A stretch of 30,218 nt of DNA from NCBI GenBank assembly GCA_045589495.1, contig JAZNPF010000015.1, forward strand, positions 1-30,218, written 5' to 3'. Position 1 is the first letter of the stretch. Every line of letters begins with the position of its first letter. The position numbers and the translations under genes are program-made. This document shows positions 21,419-30,218 of this stretch, one piece after another. The DNA is from SIG455 sp045589495. GTDB lineage: Bacteria; Bacillota; Clostridia; UMGS1810. The notes under the pieces were generated by a model. The model was given only the letters and a program-made list of their open reading frames with translations. It was not told the origin of the DNA and did not search any database.

Positions 21419-22771
21419 TTGGAAAAACTGTTTGAAGGGAATATACGAAGGAATTTTTTGAATTTTGCCATTCCACTTGTATTTTCTGCATTGCTATCGC
21501 AGGCTTATCATATAATTGATACTGTTATGGCGAGCAAGTTAATTGGGGATACTGCAGTAGCAGCCATCGGCAGCACATCTCCTTTTATTACACTTATTTC
21601 TTCTGTATTTTGGGGATATGGCACAGGATTTTCTGTATATATATCCATTTTGTTCGGTAGTGGTAACTACAAAAAAATGCTTAATGTAATTAAAACAAAT
21701 TTAATAATTGAATTGTTTGTTGCTTTTTTCATTTCTGCGTTTTGTATACTTTTTTACAATCCTATCTTTGATTTTTTAAATATTGATGATAACATTCGAA
21801 AAGATGCTTTTGCATATTATTCCATATATCTTGGAGGTATATATATTCTAAATCTGGTGTGGTGCGGACTCTACATATCTAATGCTATTGGGATTTCACG
21901 AATGCCTTTCATTGCATCAGTGATAACCTGTGTACTTAACATCATAGCTAACTTTGTTTTGATCAAAATATGTGGATTAGGCGTTATCGGTGCTGCGATT
22001 GCAACCATTTTCTCGGCTTTATGCGTTGTTCTGTTTTACATATCTGCTTTTATGAAAATTTTTGGTAATATAGGACTGGAAATCGGTGGTCTTTATATCA
22101 GCAAGGAAGAAATTAAATCTACACTAACGTATGCTATACCATCTATGATGCAACAATCTATTATGTACTTTTGTACGATGATTGTATCCCCGCTTACAAA
22201 CTTGTCAGGTCAAAGCGCTATCGCCGGATATACAATGAGTATGAAACTATATGATCTCAATGCAGGTGTATATCAGAACGCAAATAAAACAATTTCCACT
22301 TATGTTGCTCAATGTGTGGGTGCAAAAAAATATTCAATGATTAAAAAAGGCATTGGTACTGCACTTTTTCAAACTTTACTGTTTCTTGCGCCATTCCTTG
22401 TTGTAACAATATTCGGTGCTGATATCATTTCACGTTCCTTTTTGAATGAAATAACAAGTATCCATTATTGTAAGGTGTTTTTACAGTTCTGTATGCCGTT
22501 TATTTTCTTTAATGTTGTAAACAATACTATGCACGCTATTTTCCGCAGTTCCGGTTCAGGAAAATTTTTAGTTATTTCCACGTTTTTATACGCTGTTTCC
22601 CGAATGTTTTACAGTTATATATTATTTTACAAATACGGAATGTATGGAATATATGCCGCGGTTGTATTATCGTGGATTACCGAAGCAATATTCGGCATAT
22701 CAGTATATGTTTCAGGAAAATGGAAATCTAATGAATACAAAGAATTTGAAAATAAAGAAGCAACGGTTTAA
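21419..22771 (+). CDS. MATE-family multidrug/cation efflux transporter
   Basis: This 450-aa protein has 12 transmembrane segments in two related halves. The N-terminal signature is IPLVFSALLSQAYHIIDTVMASKLIGDTAVAAIG, typical of MATE proteins of the DinF/NorM type, which export drugs or metabolites against Na+ or H+. The start is TTG at 21419 with AAAGAGGT eight bases before. It is the last gene of the unit that begins at 19189, and its final codons form one arm of the terminator. The substrate is not predictable. Confidence 0.93.
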   Translation: MEKLFEGNIRRNFLNFAIPLVFSALLSQAYHIIDTVMASKLIGDTAVAAIGSTSPFITLISSVFWGYGTGFSVYISILFGSGNYKKMLNVIKTNLIIELFVAFFISAFCILFYNPIFDFLNIDDNIRKDAFAYYSIYLGGIYILNLVWCGLYISNAIGISRMPFIASVITCVLNIIANFVLIKICGLGVIGAAIATIFSALCVVLFYISAFMKIFGNIGLEIGGLYISKEEIKSTLTYAIPSMMQQSIMYFCTMIVSPLTNLSGQSAIAGYTMSMKLYDLNAGVYQNANKTISTYVAQCVGAKKYSMIKKGIGTALFQTLLFLAPFLVVTIFGADIISRSFLNEITSIHYCKVFLQFCMPFIFFNVVNNTMHAIFRSSGSGKFLVISTFLYAVSRMFYSYILFYKYGMYGIYAAVVLSWITEAIFGISVYVSGKWKSNEYKEFENKEATV

Positions 22772-22788
22772 ACCGTTGCTTCTTTATT
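22751..22788. terminator. 38-bp perfect palindrome, bidirectional terminator
   Basis: Arms 22751-22769 and 22770-22788 are exactly complementary with no spacer. The core GAAGCAACGG/CCGTTGCTTC is flanked by A- and T-runs. It carries the last codons and stop of the MATE gene and the last codons of the converging amylase gene. Confidence 0.9.
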
Positions 22789-24586
22789 TATATATAATCA
22801 TACTAACATACTCATCACTATACTCAAATAACGCATTTTCTTTAAATGGTAATTTACCGTTAAGCGACAGTTCGGCATACACTGTTTCTGTAGTTGAACG
22901 TGAAAATTTGATATAACGTTCATCAGATACAGAAAACGAAATATCGCCATATTTGATTTCGGCATTCTGATTTTTAAGTTCAGCAAGTTTTTTATAGAAT
23001 ATTCGCAGTTCTTCATTTACATTATTCCAATCATAAAAGCCCCGGTTCAGCGGATCCTCAAAACCTTGCATTCCTATCTCATCACCATAATAAATACACG
23101 GATTTCCGGGAAGCATAAACTGCAAAAATGCTGCTGCCTTTTCAAGTGACAGTGCCTTATTCAGTTCATCACCACAAAGCTTAAAATTGGCTTTTTCTGT
23201 TTTATTAAAGCCTTCGCCTTTTCCGCTAATTTCAGTAATCACTCTGCACGTATCGTGCGTTGAAAGCAAATTCATAAGGCAGTCCATAACAGGACGTGGG
23301 TAATTTTCCGCTATTGTCATTATTCTTTCAGAAAAATCATTTCCGCTTATATACCCTTTTACAAAGCCTAAAATTGCATCACGAAACGGATAATTCATAA
23401 CAGAGTCCAGTTCGCTTTCAGAGAAATATTTTCTGCGTTTACTGTAACTTATTTTGTTTGATGCGTCTTCCCAAACTTCACCTATCAAAAGTGCGTCAGG
23501 TTTAATCTGTTTTAATCTCTTTTTAAAAGCCATTATAAACTCATCGGGCAACTCGTCGGCTACATCCAGACGAAATCCGTCTGCACCGAGTTTGAGCCAG
23601 TGTGATATAACACTATCGTCATCAAATATAATATAGTTCATATAATCTTTATTCATTTCATCTACACACGGCAAGGTATCTATCCCCCACCACGATGTGT
23701 ATTTATGAGGGTACTCCTCAAACATATACCAGTTTTTATACGGTGAATTTTCATTAGAACATGCACCGTTGCCAAAGATATGCTCACTGTCAAAATAAAC
23801 ACTGTTACTTCCGGTATGAGAAAACACACCGTCAAGTATTACTTTTATCCCAAGTTTATGTGCCTCTGTACAAAGTTTTGAAAAATCTTTCTCATTGCCC
23901 AAAAGCGGATCAATACGCTTATAATCCGCAGTATCATAGCGATGATTTGAATATGCTAAAAATATAGGGTTTAAATATATAATGCCAACACCAAGTTCCT
24001 CAAGATACGGCAATTTATCAGTAATCCCCTTAAGATTACCCCCATAAAAATCATTGTTTTCTATTCTTCCGGATGAGTTTGGCAGATATGCCGGTATTTC
24101 GTGTGTGTTCTCATGTAAAACATAAGGTTCCAATTTACCTGAAACATCAACCTCTCCCGACTTATAAAATCTGTCGGGAAAAATCTGATACATCACTTTA
24201 CCTTTAAAACTTTCAGGAGTATCGTATTTCTTATCATAACACGTTATTTGCCAAAGTTCTCCCTCACCAATATTTGTATCTCTACCCTGTTTGTACAAAT
24301 CAAACTCGCCATCTTGTGTACGGATATTAAAATGATAAAAATACAATCCGTTGGAAAAAAGTGAGAATTCAGTTACGTAAGTTTCATATTCATATTCATT
24401 TTCGTTTTTTTCCTTACAGAAAGGTAATATCATCTCAAAACCGTCTTCACGTTGCAAGAACAGGCGTACAAGCGTTGTTTTACAGGACTTGGGAATATCA
24501 ATCCTTAAAACGCATTTTTCATCCTGACGGACACAACCAAATGGTGTTTTATGGTATTTGTTTTTGCTATCGTATAAAATCCTCAT
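22784..24586 (-). CDS. GH13 alpha-glucanase (neopullulanase/cyclomaltodextrinase-like), cytoplasmic
   Basis: This 600-aa protein starts with a beta-rich N-terminal domain (about 1-125), then a GH13 TIM barrel and a C-terminal beta domain. All four conserved regions are visible: DGVFSHTG (about 251), GFRLDVADE with the nucleophile Asp (about 340), GEVWED with the acid Glu (about 369) and STHDT with the third acid (about 444). MYQIFPDRF and the N-domain are typical of the neopullulanase/cyclomaltodextrinase group. No signal peptide is present, so it acts on internal glycogen or imported maltodextrins. GGAG precedes the ATG. It follows glgP on the same strand. Exact specificity cannot be read. 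Confidence 0.92.
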   Translation of the reverse strand: MRILYDSKNKYHKTPFGCVRQDEKCVLRIDIPKSCKTTLVRLFLQREDGFEMILPFCKEKNENEYEYETYVTEFSLFSNGLYFYHFNIRTQDGEFDLYKQGRDTNIGEGELWQITCYDKKYDTPESFKGKVMYQIFPDRFYKSGEVDVSGKLEPYVLHENTHEIPAYLPNSSGRIENNDFYGGNLKGITDKLPYLEELGVGIIYLNPIFLAYSNHRYDTADYKRIDPLLGNEKDFSKLCTEAHKLGIKVILDGVFSHTGSNSVYFDSEHIFGNGACSNENSPYKNWYMFEEYPHKYTSWWGIDTLPCVDEMNKDYMNYIIFDDDSVISHWLKLGADGFRLDVADELPDEFIMAFKKRLKQIKPDALLIGEVWEDASNKISYSKRRKYFSESELDSVMNYPFRDAILGFVKGYISGNDFSERIMTIAENYPRPVMDCLMNLLSTHDTCRVITEISGKGEGFNKTEKANFKLCGDELNKALSLEKAAAFLQFMLPGNPCIYYGDEIGMQGFEDPLNRGFYDWNNVNEELRIFYKKLAELKNQNAEIKYGDISFSVSDERYIKFSRSTTETVYAELSLNGKLPFKENALFEYSDEYVSMIIYK

Positions 24587-24601
24587 TTAAAACTCCAAAC
24601 A

Positions 24602-24628
24602 GGCATAAGGAGAATATCTCCTTATGCC
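24602..24628 (-). terminator. Hairpin between glgP and the amylase gene
   Basis: GGCATAAGGAG and CTCCTTATGCC are perfect 11-bp arms around a 5-base loop. Only a short T-rich stretch follows on the minus strand, so termination may be partial and the amylase gene may receive read-through. Confidence 0.6.
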
Positions 24629-24636
24629 CTTAATTT

Positions 24637-27171
24637 TTAATATTTCATATGCCAGATATTGTCTGCATATTCTTTTACTGCTCTGTCTGATGAGAAAATA
24701 CCTGCTTTTGCTATATTTACAAGTGACATACGAGCAAAATCAAGTTTTGATTTATAAGTGTTTGCAGCATCTTCCTGCGCACGAACGTAATCGGCAAAGT
24801 CTGCCAGAATCATATAGGCATCTGCTACACCAAAATCATTTGTTAAAAGTGAACGTGCAATGTCATTGAATTTAACACCAAGTTCTCCGGATGTCAGCAT
24901 ATCAATAACACGTTTGAGTTCAGGATTATTTTCCACGTACTCTGTGGGACGATATCCTTTTTGCCAGAGTGCTTCAACCTCATCTGCGTGCATACCGAAA
25001 AGGAACATATTATCATCGCCAACCTGTTCGTGAATTTCAACATTGGCGCCGTCTAATGTACCCATAGTAACTGCACCGTTAATCATAAGTTTCATATTAC
25101 CAGTACCGGATGCTTCTTTACCTGCAATAGAAATCTGTTCAGAAATATCAGCAGCAGGGATAATAATTTCTGCAAGCGATACTTTATAGTCTTCTATAAA
25201 CACAACTTTAATCTTATCACGAACCTGGGGGTCAGAGTTTATCATATCTGAAACCGCAACAATAAGACGGATAATCTGTTTAGCCATTACGTATCCGGCA
25301 GATGCTTTTGCAGCAAATATAAATGTTCGCGGAACATAATCACCATTCGGATTATCTTTGATTTTATTGTAAAGATAAAGAATATGCAAAACATTGAGCA
25401 ACTGACGTTTATATTCGTGCAAACGTTTAACCTGAATATCGAACATAGAATCAGGATCAACATTTATTCCGTTTGCTTTGGCGATATAATTTGCAAGACG
25501 CACTTTGTTATTATGTTTAATTTCCAAAAGTCTGTTGAGCACTTTTTCATCATCAACATACTTAAGCAGTTTTTCAAGTTCGGTGCTGTCGTGCTTAAAG
25601 CCATCACCAATAAGTTCTTCAAGATAAGCAGCAAGTTCAGGATTCGACTGACACAGCCATCTGCGGTATGCTATACCATTTGTTACATTGGTGAATTTAT
25701 CGTTATCAATATTATAATAATCTCTGAATATTCCGCTTTTTAAAATTTCACTATGCAGTTTTGATACACCATTTACAGTATGACAAGCAGCAAGACAGAG
25801 ATTTGCCATACGCACTTCACCGTGAGCAATAACCGCCATATAATCAATCTTTGCAACATCGCCAGTATATATATTATTAAGTTGTTCAACAAGGCGTCTG
25901 TTAATTTCGCACACAATCTGATATACACGCGGCAACTGTTCTCTGAACAGATTTTCATTCCATCGTTCGAGTGCTTCGCTCATAACGGTATGATTTGTGT
26001 AAGTGAGCGTATCACAAGTGATTTTCCATGCTTCATCCCAACCATATTCGTGATCATCAACCAAAATTCTCATAAGTTCAGGAACACAAAGTGCAGGATG
26101 AGTATCATTGATATGAATAGCAATTTTATCAGCAAGATTATCCAATGTACCATAACGTTTTATATGGTTATGAACAATACTCTGAAGCGATGCAGAAACT
26201 AACAGATACTGCTGTTTTAAACGTAAAATCTTACCTGCTATATGGTCATCTGCGGGATAGAGAACTTTTGAGATAACCTCTGCCATAGTATTTTCTTCAA
26301 GGGATTTTGCATAGTCGCCTCTTGAAAATGCAGCCATATCAAATCGGTTTGCAGATTTTGCACTCCAAAGAACCAGTTTATTAACAGCATCCGTATCATA
26401 ACCTGAAATATACATATCATACGGCACAGCAATAACAGAGTTATAATTGGTATGTGAAATTCTGTATTTACCATTATCATCCCATCCCGATACATCTCCG
26501 CCGAATTTAACTTCAAAGGATTCATCTTCTCTTGGATTAAGCCATACGTCGCCATAACTTAACCAGTCATCAGGGAACTCCATCTGCCAACCGTCTACTA
26601 TTTTTTGTTTGAAGATACCAAATTCGTAACGGATAGAAAAACCCGTTCCCGGAAGACCAACGCTTGTCATAGAATCAAGATAGCACGAAGCTAATCTTCC
26701 AAGACCGCCATTACCTAATCCTGCGTCAGGTTCCATTGCATAAAGGTCGGCTATATCAAAACCGCATTTTTTAACGGCATTTGTAAATTCTTCTTCCAAT
26801 CCCAGATTATAAAGATTATTACGCAAAGATGTGCCAACCAAAAATTCCATAGACATATAATAAACCTGTTTATCGTCATTGGCACGGTATTTATCGTGGA
26901 ATTTTTTTCTTTTCTGGACAAGTAAATCCTTAACTACGCTGCACAATGATTTATACATCTGCTGTTGTGTAGCATCTTTGATATCGCAACCAAAAAGGCG
27001 CACACAAGCCTCAGAAATAAGTTTAACATTATTGTCTGTTTTAGGTGTAGTCTTTTTAACAGTTGATTTTGTTGCTGTACTTTTCGTTTTTGTTGTTTTT
27101 GAAGCAGCCGCTTTGGTAGTCTTGCTTTCCTTTGCTGCCTTTGTAGTCTTTGTTGTTTTTGCTTCTCCCAT
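24637..27171 (-). CDS. glgP: Glycogen phosphorylase with Lys/Thr-rich N-terminal tail
   Basis: This 844-aa enzyme releases glucose-1-phosphate from glycogen or maltodextrin ends. Family signatures include YYMSMEFLVGTSLRNNL, EPDAGLGNGGLGRLASCYLDS, the active-site loops IHINDTHPAL and VKRLHEYKRQLLN, and the PLP-binding lysine in EASGTGNMKL (about 693). Bacterial enzymes are typically 750-820 aa. The excess is a tail of about 48 residues made almost only of K, T, A and S (KTTKTTKAAK and the like) before the true domain begins at NNVKLISEACV. AGGAG precedes the ATG at 27171, 14 bases after glgA. The tail could bind a polyanion or localise the enzyme, which is inference. Confidence 0.96.
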   Translation of the reverse strand: MGEAKTTKTTKAAKESKTTKAAASKTTKTKSTATKSTVKKTTPKTDNNVKLISEACVRLFGCDIKDATQQQMYKSLCSVVKDLLVQKRKKFHDKYRANDDKQVYYMSMEFLVGTSLRNNLYNLGLEEEFTNAVKKCGFDIADLYAMEPDAGLGNGGLGRLASCYLDSMTSVGLPGTGFSIRYEFGIFKQKIVDGWQMEFPDDWLSYGDVWLNPREDESFEVKFGGDVSGWDDNGKYRISHTNYNSVIAVPYDMYISGYDTDAVNKLVLWSAKSANRFDMAAFSRGDYAKSLEENTMAEVISKVLYPADDHIAGKILRLKQQYLLVSASLQSIVHNHIKRYGTLDNLADKIAIHINDTHPALCVPELMRILVDDHEYGWDEAWKITCDTLTYTNHTVMSEALERWNENLFREQLPRVYQIVCEINRRLVEQLNNIYTGDVAKIDYMAVIAHGEVRMANLCLAACHTVNGVSKLHSEILKSGIFRDYYNIDNDKFTNVTNGIAYRRWLCQSNPELAAYLEELIGDGFKHDSTELEKLLKYVDDEKVLNRLLEIKHNNKVRLANYIAKANGINVDPDSMFDIQVKRLHEYKRQLLNVLHILYLYNKIKDNPNGDYVPRTFIFAAKASAGYVMAKQIIRLIVAVSDMINSDPQVRDKIKVVFIEDYKVSLAEIIIPAADISEQISIAGKEASGTGNMKLMINGAVTMGTLDGANVEIHEQVGDDNMFLFGMHADEVEALWQKGYRPTEYVENNPELKRVIDMLTSGELGVKFNDIARSLLTNDFGVADAYMILADFADYVRAQEDAANTYKSKLDFARMSLVNIAKAGIFSSDRAVKEYADNIWHMKY

Positions 27172-27185
27172 TTTTTACTCCTCTG

Positions 27186-28610
27186 TTACATTATTTCATT
27201 ATATATTTTCAAATACTCCTGTACAGATGATTTCCACCCGCTGTTGTATTTGATAAGATTTTTTATATGTTTATTCCATTTAGTTTTGTCATGATAAAAA
27301 TCTATACACCTGTCAATTGCACCAAGCATATCGTGTGCGTTATAGCCTTTGAATGTAAAACCTTTTCCCTCTAATGTTTCAACATTGAGAGGCGGAACGG
27401 TATCCCAAAGCCCACCAGTTTCTCGAACTATTGGCACTGTTCCGTAGCGCATTGCAATAAGTTGCGAAAGTCCGCATGGTTCGCTTTTAGACGGCATAAG
27501 GAACATATCTGCGCCAGCGTATACTTTATTCGCAAGTTCAGGATTGAATATTATGTTTGCCGACATTTTATCAGGATTTACATAAGCATTGAAATTAAAC
27601 ATATCTTCATACTTGGAATCACCTGTACCGATAACCACAAACTGCAAATCTCTCTGCATAATTTCGCCCATAACATATTCAACAAGATCTAACCCTTTAT
27701 GTGATACAAGACGGGAAATCATTGCAACAACCGGAACATCCGGATTTACCGGAAGACCAAGCATTTTTTGCATTTCTTCCTTATTCTTTGCTTTACCGGA
27801 AACATTAGAAGCAGTAAAGTTTTCAAAAATCATAGTATCTTTTGCCGGATTATATAAATCGGTGTTAATGCCGTTTACAATTCCCTCTATTTTATACTCG
27901 TTTTCTTTAAGTATATCCTGAAGCCCATGTGCAAAAAATGCATGACGGATTTCATGTGCATAAGTTTTTGATACAGTAGTTATTTTATCAGAAGCAACTA
28001 TTGCACCTTTCATAAAGTTTATACATCCGTCATAAGTAAGCATACCTCTCCAGTATTCATCAACACCAATAACGTCATTCATAAATTCATTAGGCATTTT
28101 ACCCTGATATTCGATATTATGAATAGTAAATACCGTTCGTGCATTATCATAAACACCGTTATAAAGTGCTTTTTTCAGTACCGGTATAAGAGCCGTCTGC
28201 CAATCATTACAATGGATAATATCAGGATAATAATTAAGGTGGCGCATCGCCTCTAAAACTGCCATTGAAAAATATGTGAATCTCTCACCATCATCATAAT
28301 GGCCGTAAATAGAATCACGATAAAAATAATGCTCGTTGTCAACAAAATAGTATTTGAGTTTTTTACTCTTGCTAACTGCTTTAAATATTCCAACGTGCTG
28401 TCTTCTCCAGGCAACCTGAACTCCAAAACTTGTAAGAAACTCAACTTCAATTTCCGGATTGTCCTTAATGCTTTTGTAGTAAGGTATAAATACCGATACC
28501 TCAACATCTTTTACCTTCGCCAATTCCGCAGGCAACGCCTGAGCCACATCACCAAGCCCCCCGCTTTTTATGAAAGGCGCAGCTTCGCTTGCGGCAAAAA
28601 GTATTTTCAT
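27186..28610 (-). CDS. glgA: Glycogen synthase GlgA (ADP-glucose type)
   Basis: This 474-aa GT5 enzyme adds glucose from ADP-glucose to growing alpha-1,4-glucan. It starts MKILFAASEAAPFIKSGGLGDV, with the ADP-glucose-binding KxGGLGDV lysine at Lys15, and has DIIHCNDWQTALIP, VFTIHNIEYQGKMP and the C-terminal SKSEPCGLSQLIAMRYGTVPIVRETGGL motif. Length is standard. Its ATG overlaps the glgD stop as ATGA, and AAAGGTG lies before, indicating translational coupling. It is third in the glgC-glgD-glgA-glgP operon. Confidence 0.97.
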   Translation of the reverse strand: MKILFAASEAAPFIKSGGLGDVAQALPAELAKVKDVEVSVFIPYYKSIKDNPEIEVEFLTSFGVQVAWRRQHVGIFKAVSKSKKLKYYFVDNEHYFYRDSIYGHYDDGERFTYFSMAVLEAMRHLNYYPDIIHCNDWQTALIPVLKKALYNGVYDNARTVFTIHNIEYQGKMPNEFMNDVIGVDEYWRGMLTYDGCINFMKGAIVASDKITTVSKTYAHEIRHAFFAHGLQDILKENEYKIEGIVNGINTDLYNPAKDTMIFENFTASNVSGKAKNKEEMQKMLGLPVNPDVPVVAMISRLVSHKGLDLVEYVMGEIMQRDLQFVVIGTGDSKYEDMFNFNAYVNPDKMSANIIFNPELANKVYAGADMFLMPSKSEPCGLSQLIAMRYGTVPIVRETGGLWDTVPPLNVETLEGKGFTFKGYNAHDMLGAIDRCIDFYHDKTKWNKHIKNLIKYNSGWKSSVQEYLKIYNEIM

Positions 28611-29722
28611 ATTGTTTCACCTTTCTTTACAATAACAGGGCTCTGTTTTGCACCAATAAGGCGTGTCCCTTCAGTTATAGTAACGTTTTTATCAATGATT
28701 GCATTTTCTATATATGCATCCTTTCCGATTTTTGTACCCTGCATAACTATAGAGCCAATAACTTTGGCACCTGTTTCCACATTCACATCACGGAAAAGCA
28801 CAGAATGTTCAAGTTCTCCGCGTATAACACAACCGTCTGCTATAATACATTCATTCACAGAAGATGTATCCCCATAATATGTTGGAATTTCATCACGTAC
28901 TTTGGTGTATATAGGTGATGCAGATTTAAACAATCCACCATGAACTTTTTCATCAGTAAGTTTAAGATTATTTTTAAGATATGTCGCAATATCGCGATTA
29001 CGAAGAACTGTGCCTTCAAAATTATATACGTTGACAGTGATCTTACCTTCATTAAAGTATTTTTGCAAAAAGTCTTTTTCAAAATGGTAAAATCCTGCAG
29101 AAACACATTCTTCAACAACTTTAATAAGAGCCTCACGTCCCATAATAAACATACCGAATCCTACATAAGAATTTTTATCAGCGGGACAATTTACAGTAAT
29201 TGATTTTGCACTTCTATCACGATTTATTTTAAAAACTGCCGGATAGTTATCGGCACCACTATGAGGTTTTGAAGCTATGGCTGTAATATCTTTACCGGAT
29301 GCAATATGGTCAGCCAAAACATCTCGGTAATCAATATTACATATTGTAATGGTGTCAGAAAGAACGATATAATCTGTGTTTTGTGTTTTTAAAAAGTTGA
29401 GCGCGGTGTAAAGAGCCTCTAATTTCCCATGGTATACATCTGACCTTCCGAATGCAAACGGGGGTATTATGTATAACCCGCCGTTTTTACGGTTAAGATC
29501 CCACTCTTCACACGACCCTAAATGGTCCATAAGTGATTCATAATTGTATTTTGTAATAACACCTACAGATGTTATATTTGAATTTACCATACTAGAAAGA
29601 ACGAAGTCTATCTGACGGTATCTGCCTCCAAACGGCAACGATGCAACAGTCCTCTTTGCAGTCAAATCGCCAAGAGCACCGTCGTATATATTAGAAAAAA
29701 TGATGCCTGATAATTTTTTCAT
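28607..29722 (-). CDS. glgD: GlgD, regulatory-type subunit of ADP-glucose pyrophosphorylase
   Basis: This 371-aa protein is related to GlgC: a nucleotidyltransferase domain with SLPFGGRYRQIDF (about 28-40) and a C-terminal left-handed beta-helix with repeats such as VIRGELEHSVLF and DAYIENAIIDKNVTI. It lacks the usual GlgC N-terminal G-G-x-G-T-R-L-x-x-L-T motif; here it reads IFSNIYDGALGDLTAKR. This is typical of Firmicute GlgD, which is not itself a good catalyst but activates GlgC in a mixed tetramer. AAAGGAG precedes the ATG at 29722. It begins 28 bases after glgC. Confidence 0.95.
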   Translation of the reverse strand: MKKLSGIIFSNIYDGALGDLTAKRTVASLPFGGRYRQIDFVLSSMVNSNITSVGVITKYNYESLMDHLGSCEEWDLNRKNGGLYIIPPFAFGRSDVYHGKLEALYTALNFLKTQNTDYIVLSDTITICNIDYRDVLADHIASGKDITAIASKPHSGADNYPAVFKINRDRSAKSITVNCPADKNSYVGFGMFIMGREALIKVVEECVSAGFYHFEKDFLQKYFNEGKITVNVYNFEGTVLRNRDIATYLKNNLKLTDEKVHGGLFKSASPIYTKVRDEIPTYYGDTSSVNECIIADGCVIRGELEHSVLFRDVNVETGAKVIGSIVMQGTKIGKDAYIENAIIDKNVTITEGTRLIGAKQSPVIVKKGETI

Positions 29723-29750
29723 ATTCAGTTACTCTCCTTTAAATTTCAAG

Positions 29751-30218
29751 TCAAACAACTTCATTTGGTTTCACAACACTATTTCTGTCTATTTGCTCAT
29801 CTTTACCAACCACACTGATACCCCATTCATTTTCATTAAAATAAACAGGATCATCACCTACTTTGGCATTTTCGTTTATAACTGCGCCTTCACCGACTAT
29901 GGCATATTTAATTGTTGCGCCTTTTTTAATAACTGCATCAGGCATTATAACACTATTGTAAATGTGCACATCCTCTTCTATAACGCATCCCGTAGATACT
30001 ACAGAATGTTCAATTTTGCCTTTAACAGTACATCCTTCTGCAACAAACGAATTTTTAATTTCGCCGGTAGCAGATATATAACTTGATGGTTTTGCGTAGT
30101 TTCTTGCATAGGTTTTAAAAACTTTATCACGTATATTAAAAGTGCCGTCAAGAAGTTCCATGTTGGACTCCCACAAACTATGAATAGTTCCGACATCTTT
30201 CCAATAATCTGCAAACGT
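29751..30218 (-). CDS. glgC: GlgC, ADP-glucose pyrophosphorylase (5' part outside window)
   Basis: The C-terminal 155 residues are in the window; the frame is open to the edge. The visible part begins FADYWKDVGTIHSLWESNMEL, the conserved GlgC stretch, followed by beta-helix hexapeptide repeats (GEIKNSFVAEGCTVKGKIEH) and a short end (DRNSVVKPNEVV). GlgC makes ADP-glucose from glucose-1-phosphate and ATP, the committed step of glycogen synthesis. Its catalytic N-terminal domain and the operon promoter lie beyond base 30218. It pairs with GlgD directly downstream. Confidence 0.95.
   Translation of the reverse strand, partial: TFADYWKDVGTIHSLWESNMELLDGTFNIRDKVFKTYARNYAKPSSYISATGEIKNSFVAEGCTVKGKIEHSVVSTGCVIEEDVHIYNSVIMPDAVIKKGATIKYAIVGEGAVINENAKVGDDPVYFNENEWGISVVGKDEQIDRNSVVKPNEVV

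Noticed and set aside
24637..27171. Several plus-strand frames opposite glgP, and similar ones opposite glgA and glgD
   Set aside because: They are shadows of long, well-conserved enzymes and lack ribosome sites.
1..30218. CRISPR arrays, rRNA genes and insertion sequences
   Set aside because: No regularly spaced repeats, rRNA segments, or transposase genes other than the tyrosine integrase were seen.

Overview
The window reads as chromosome of a low-GC, spore-forming, anaerobic Firmicute of the class Clostridia. The grounds are a full-length spoIVA, the [FeFe]-hydrogenase maturase hydG, a T-box-controlled tryptophan transporter, a glgC-glgD-glgA-glgP cluster, AT-rich codon use, and AGGAG-type ribosome sites with several TTG starts. 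I cannot name the genus.

Positions 1 to about 7365 look like the end of an integrated mobile element (prophage-like or ICE-like). A tyrosine integrase (6180-7220) lies against the 3' end of a tRNA-Ser(GCT) gene (7366-7453). Leftwards the element has two accessory genes, a CI/LexA-type repressor with a three-operator divergent switch, a Cro-like regulator, a self-contained small gene with its own promoter, operator and terminator, a set of tiny phage-type genes (XRE, excisionase-like, zinc-ribbon, two-TM), and the target side of a diversity-generating retroelement (DGR). The DGR part has three paralogous proteins with C-type-lectin-like C-termini (VP1, VP2, VP3) and an Avd-like four-helix-bundle gene cut by the window edge. 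VP1 and VP2 share a 63-nt segment whose 15 differences all fall in the first two bases of ten codons ending in C or T. That is the footprint of adenine-directed mutagenic retrohoming. The template repeat and reverse transcriptase are not in the window and are predicted just left of base 1.

Positions 7366-11345 hold two tRNA-Ser genes, spoIVA with a sigma-E-like promoter, and a large polytopic membrane protein, probably a GT-C glycosyltransferase. Positions 11374-14436 (minus strand) are a tryptophan-type ABC transporter (lipoprotein, permease, ATPase) behind a T-box leader with a UGG specifier. Positions 14444-18416 (minus strand) hold hydG, a TM1266-type small regulator gene, mntP, a low-molecular-weight tyrosine phosphatase and a prenyl diphosphate synthase gene with an apparent 1-nt frameshift at its 3' end.

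Positions 18560-22771 (plus strand) are a flavin reductase-like gene and then a four-gene unit: membrane acyltransferase, unknown 94-aa protein, patatin-like lipase and MATE transporter. That unit has one promoter overlapped by a 22-bp palindrome. Positions 22784-30218 (minus strand) are glycogen metabolism: partial glgC, glgD, glgA, glgP and a cytoplasmic GH13 alpha-glucanase. They cover ADP-glucose synthesis, chain elongation and breakdown. The glycogen phosphorylase has an unusual Lys/Thr/Ala-rich N-terminal tail.
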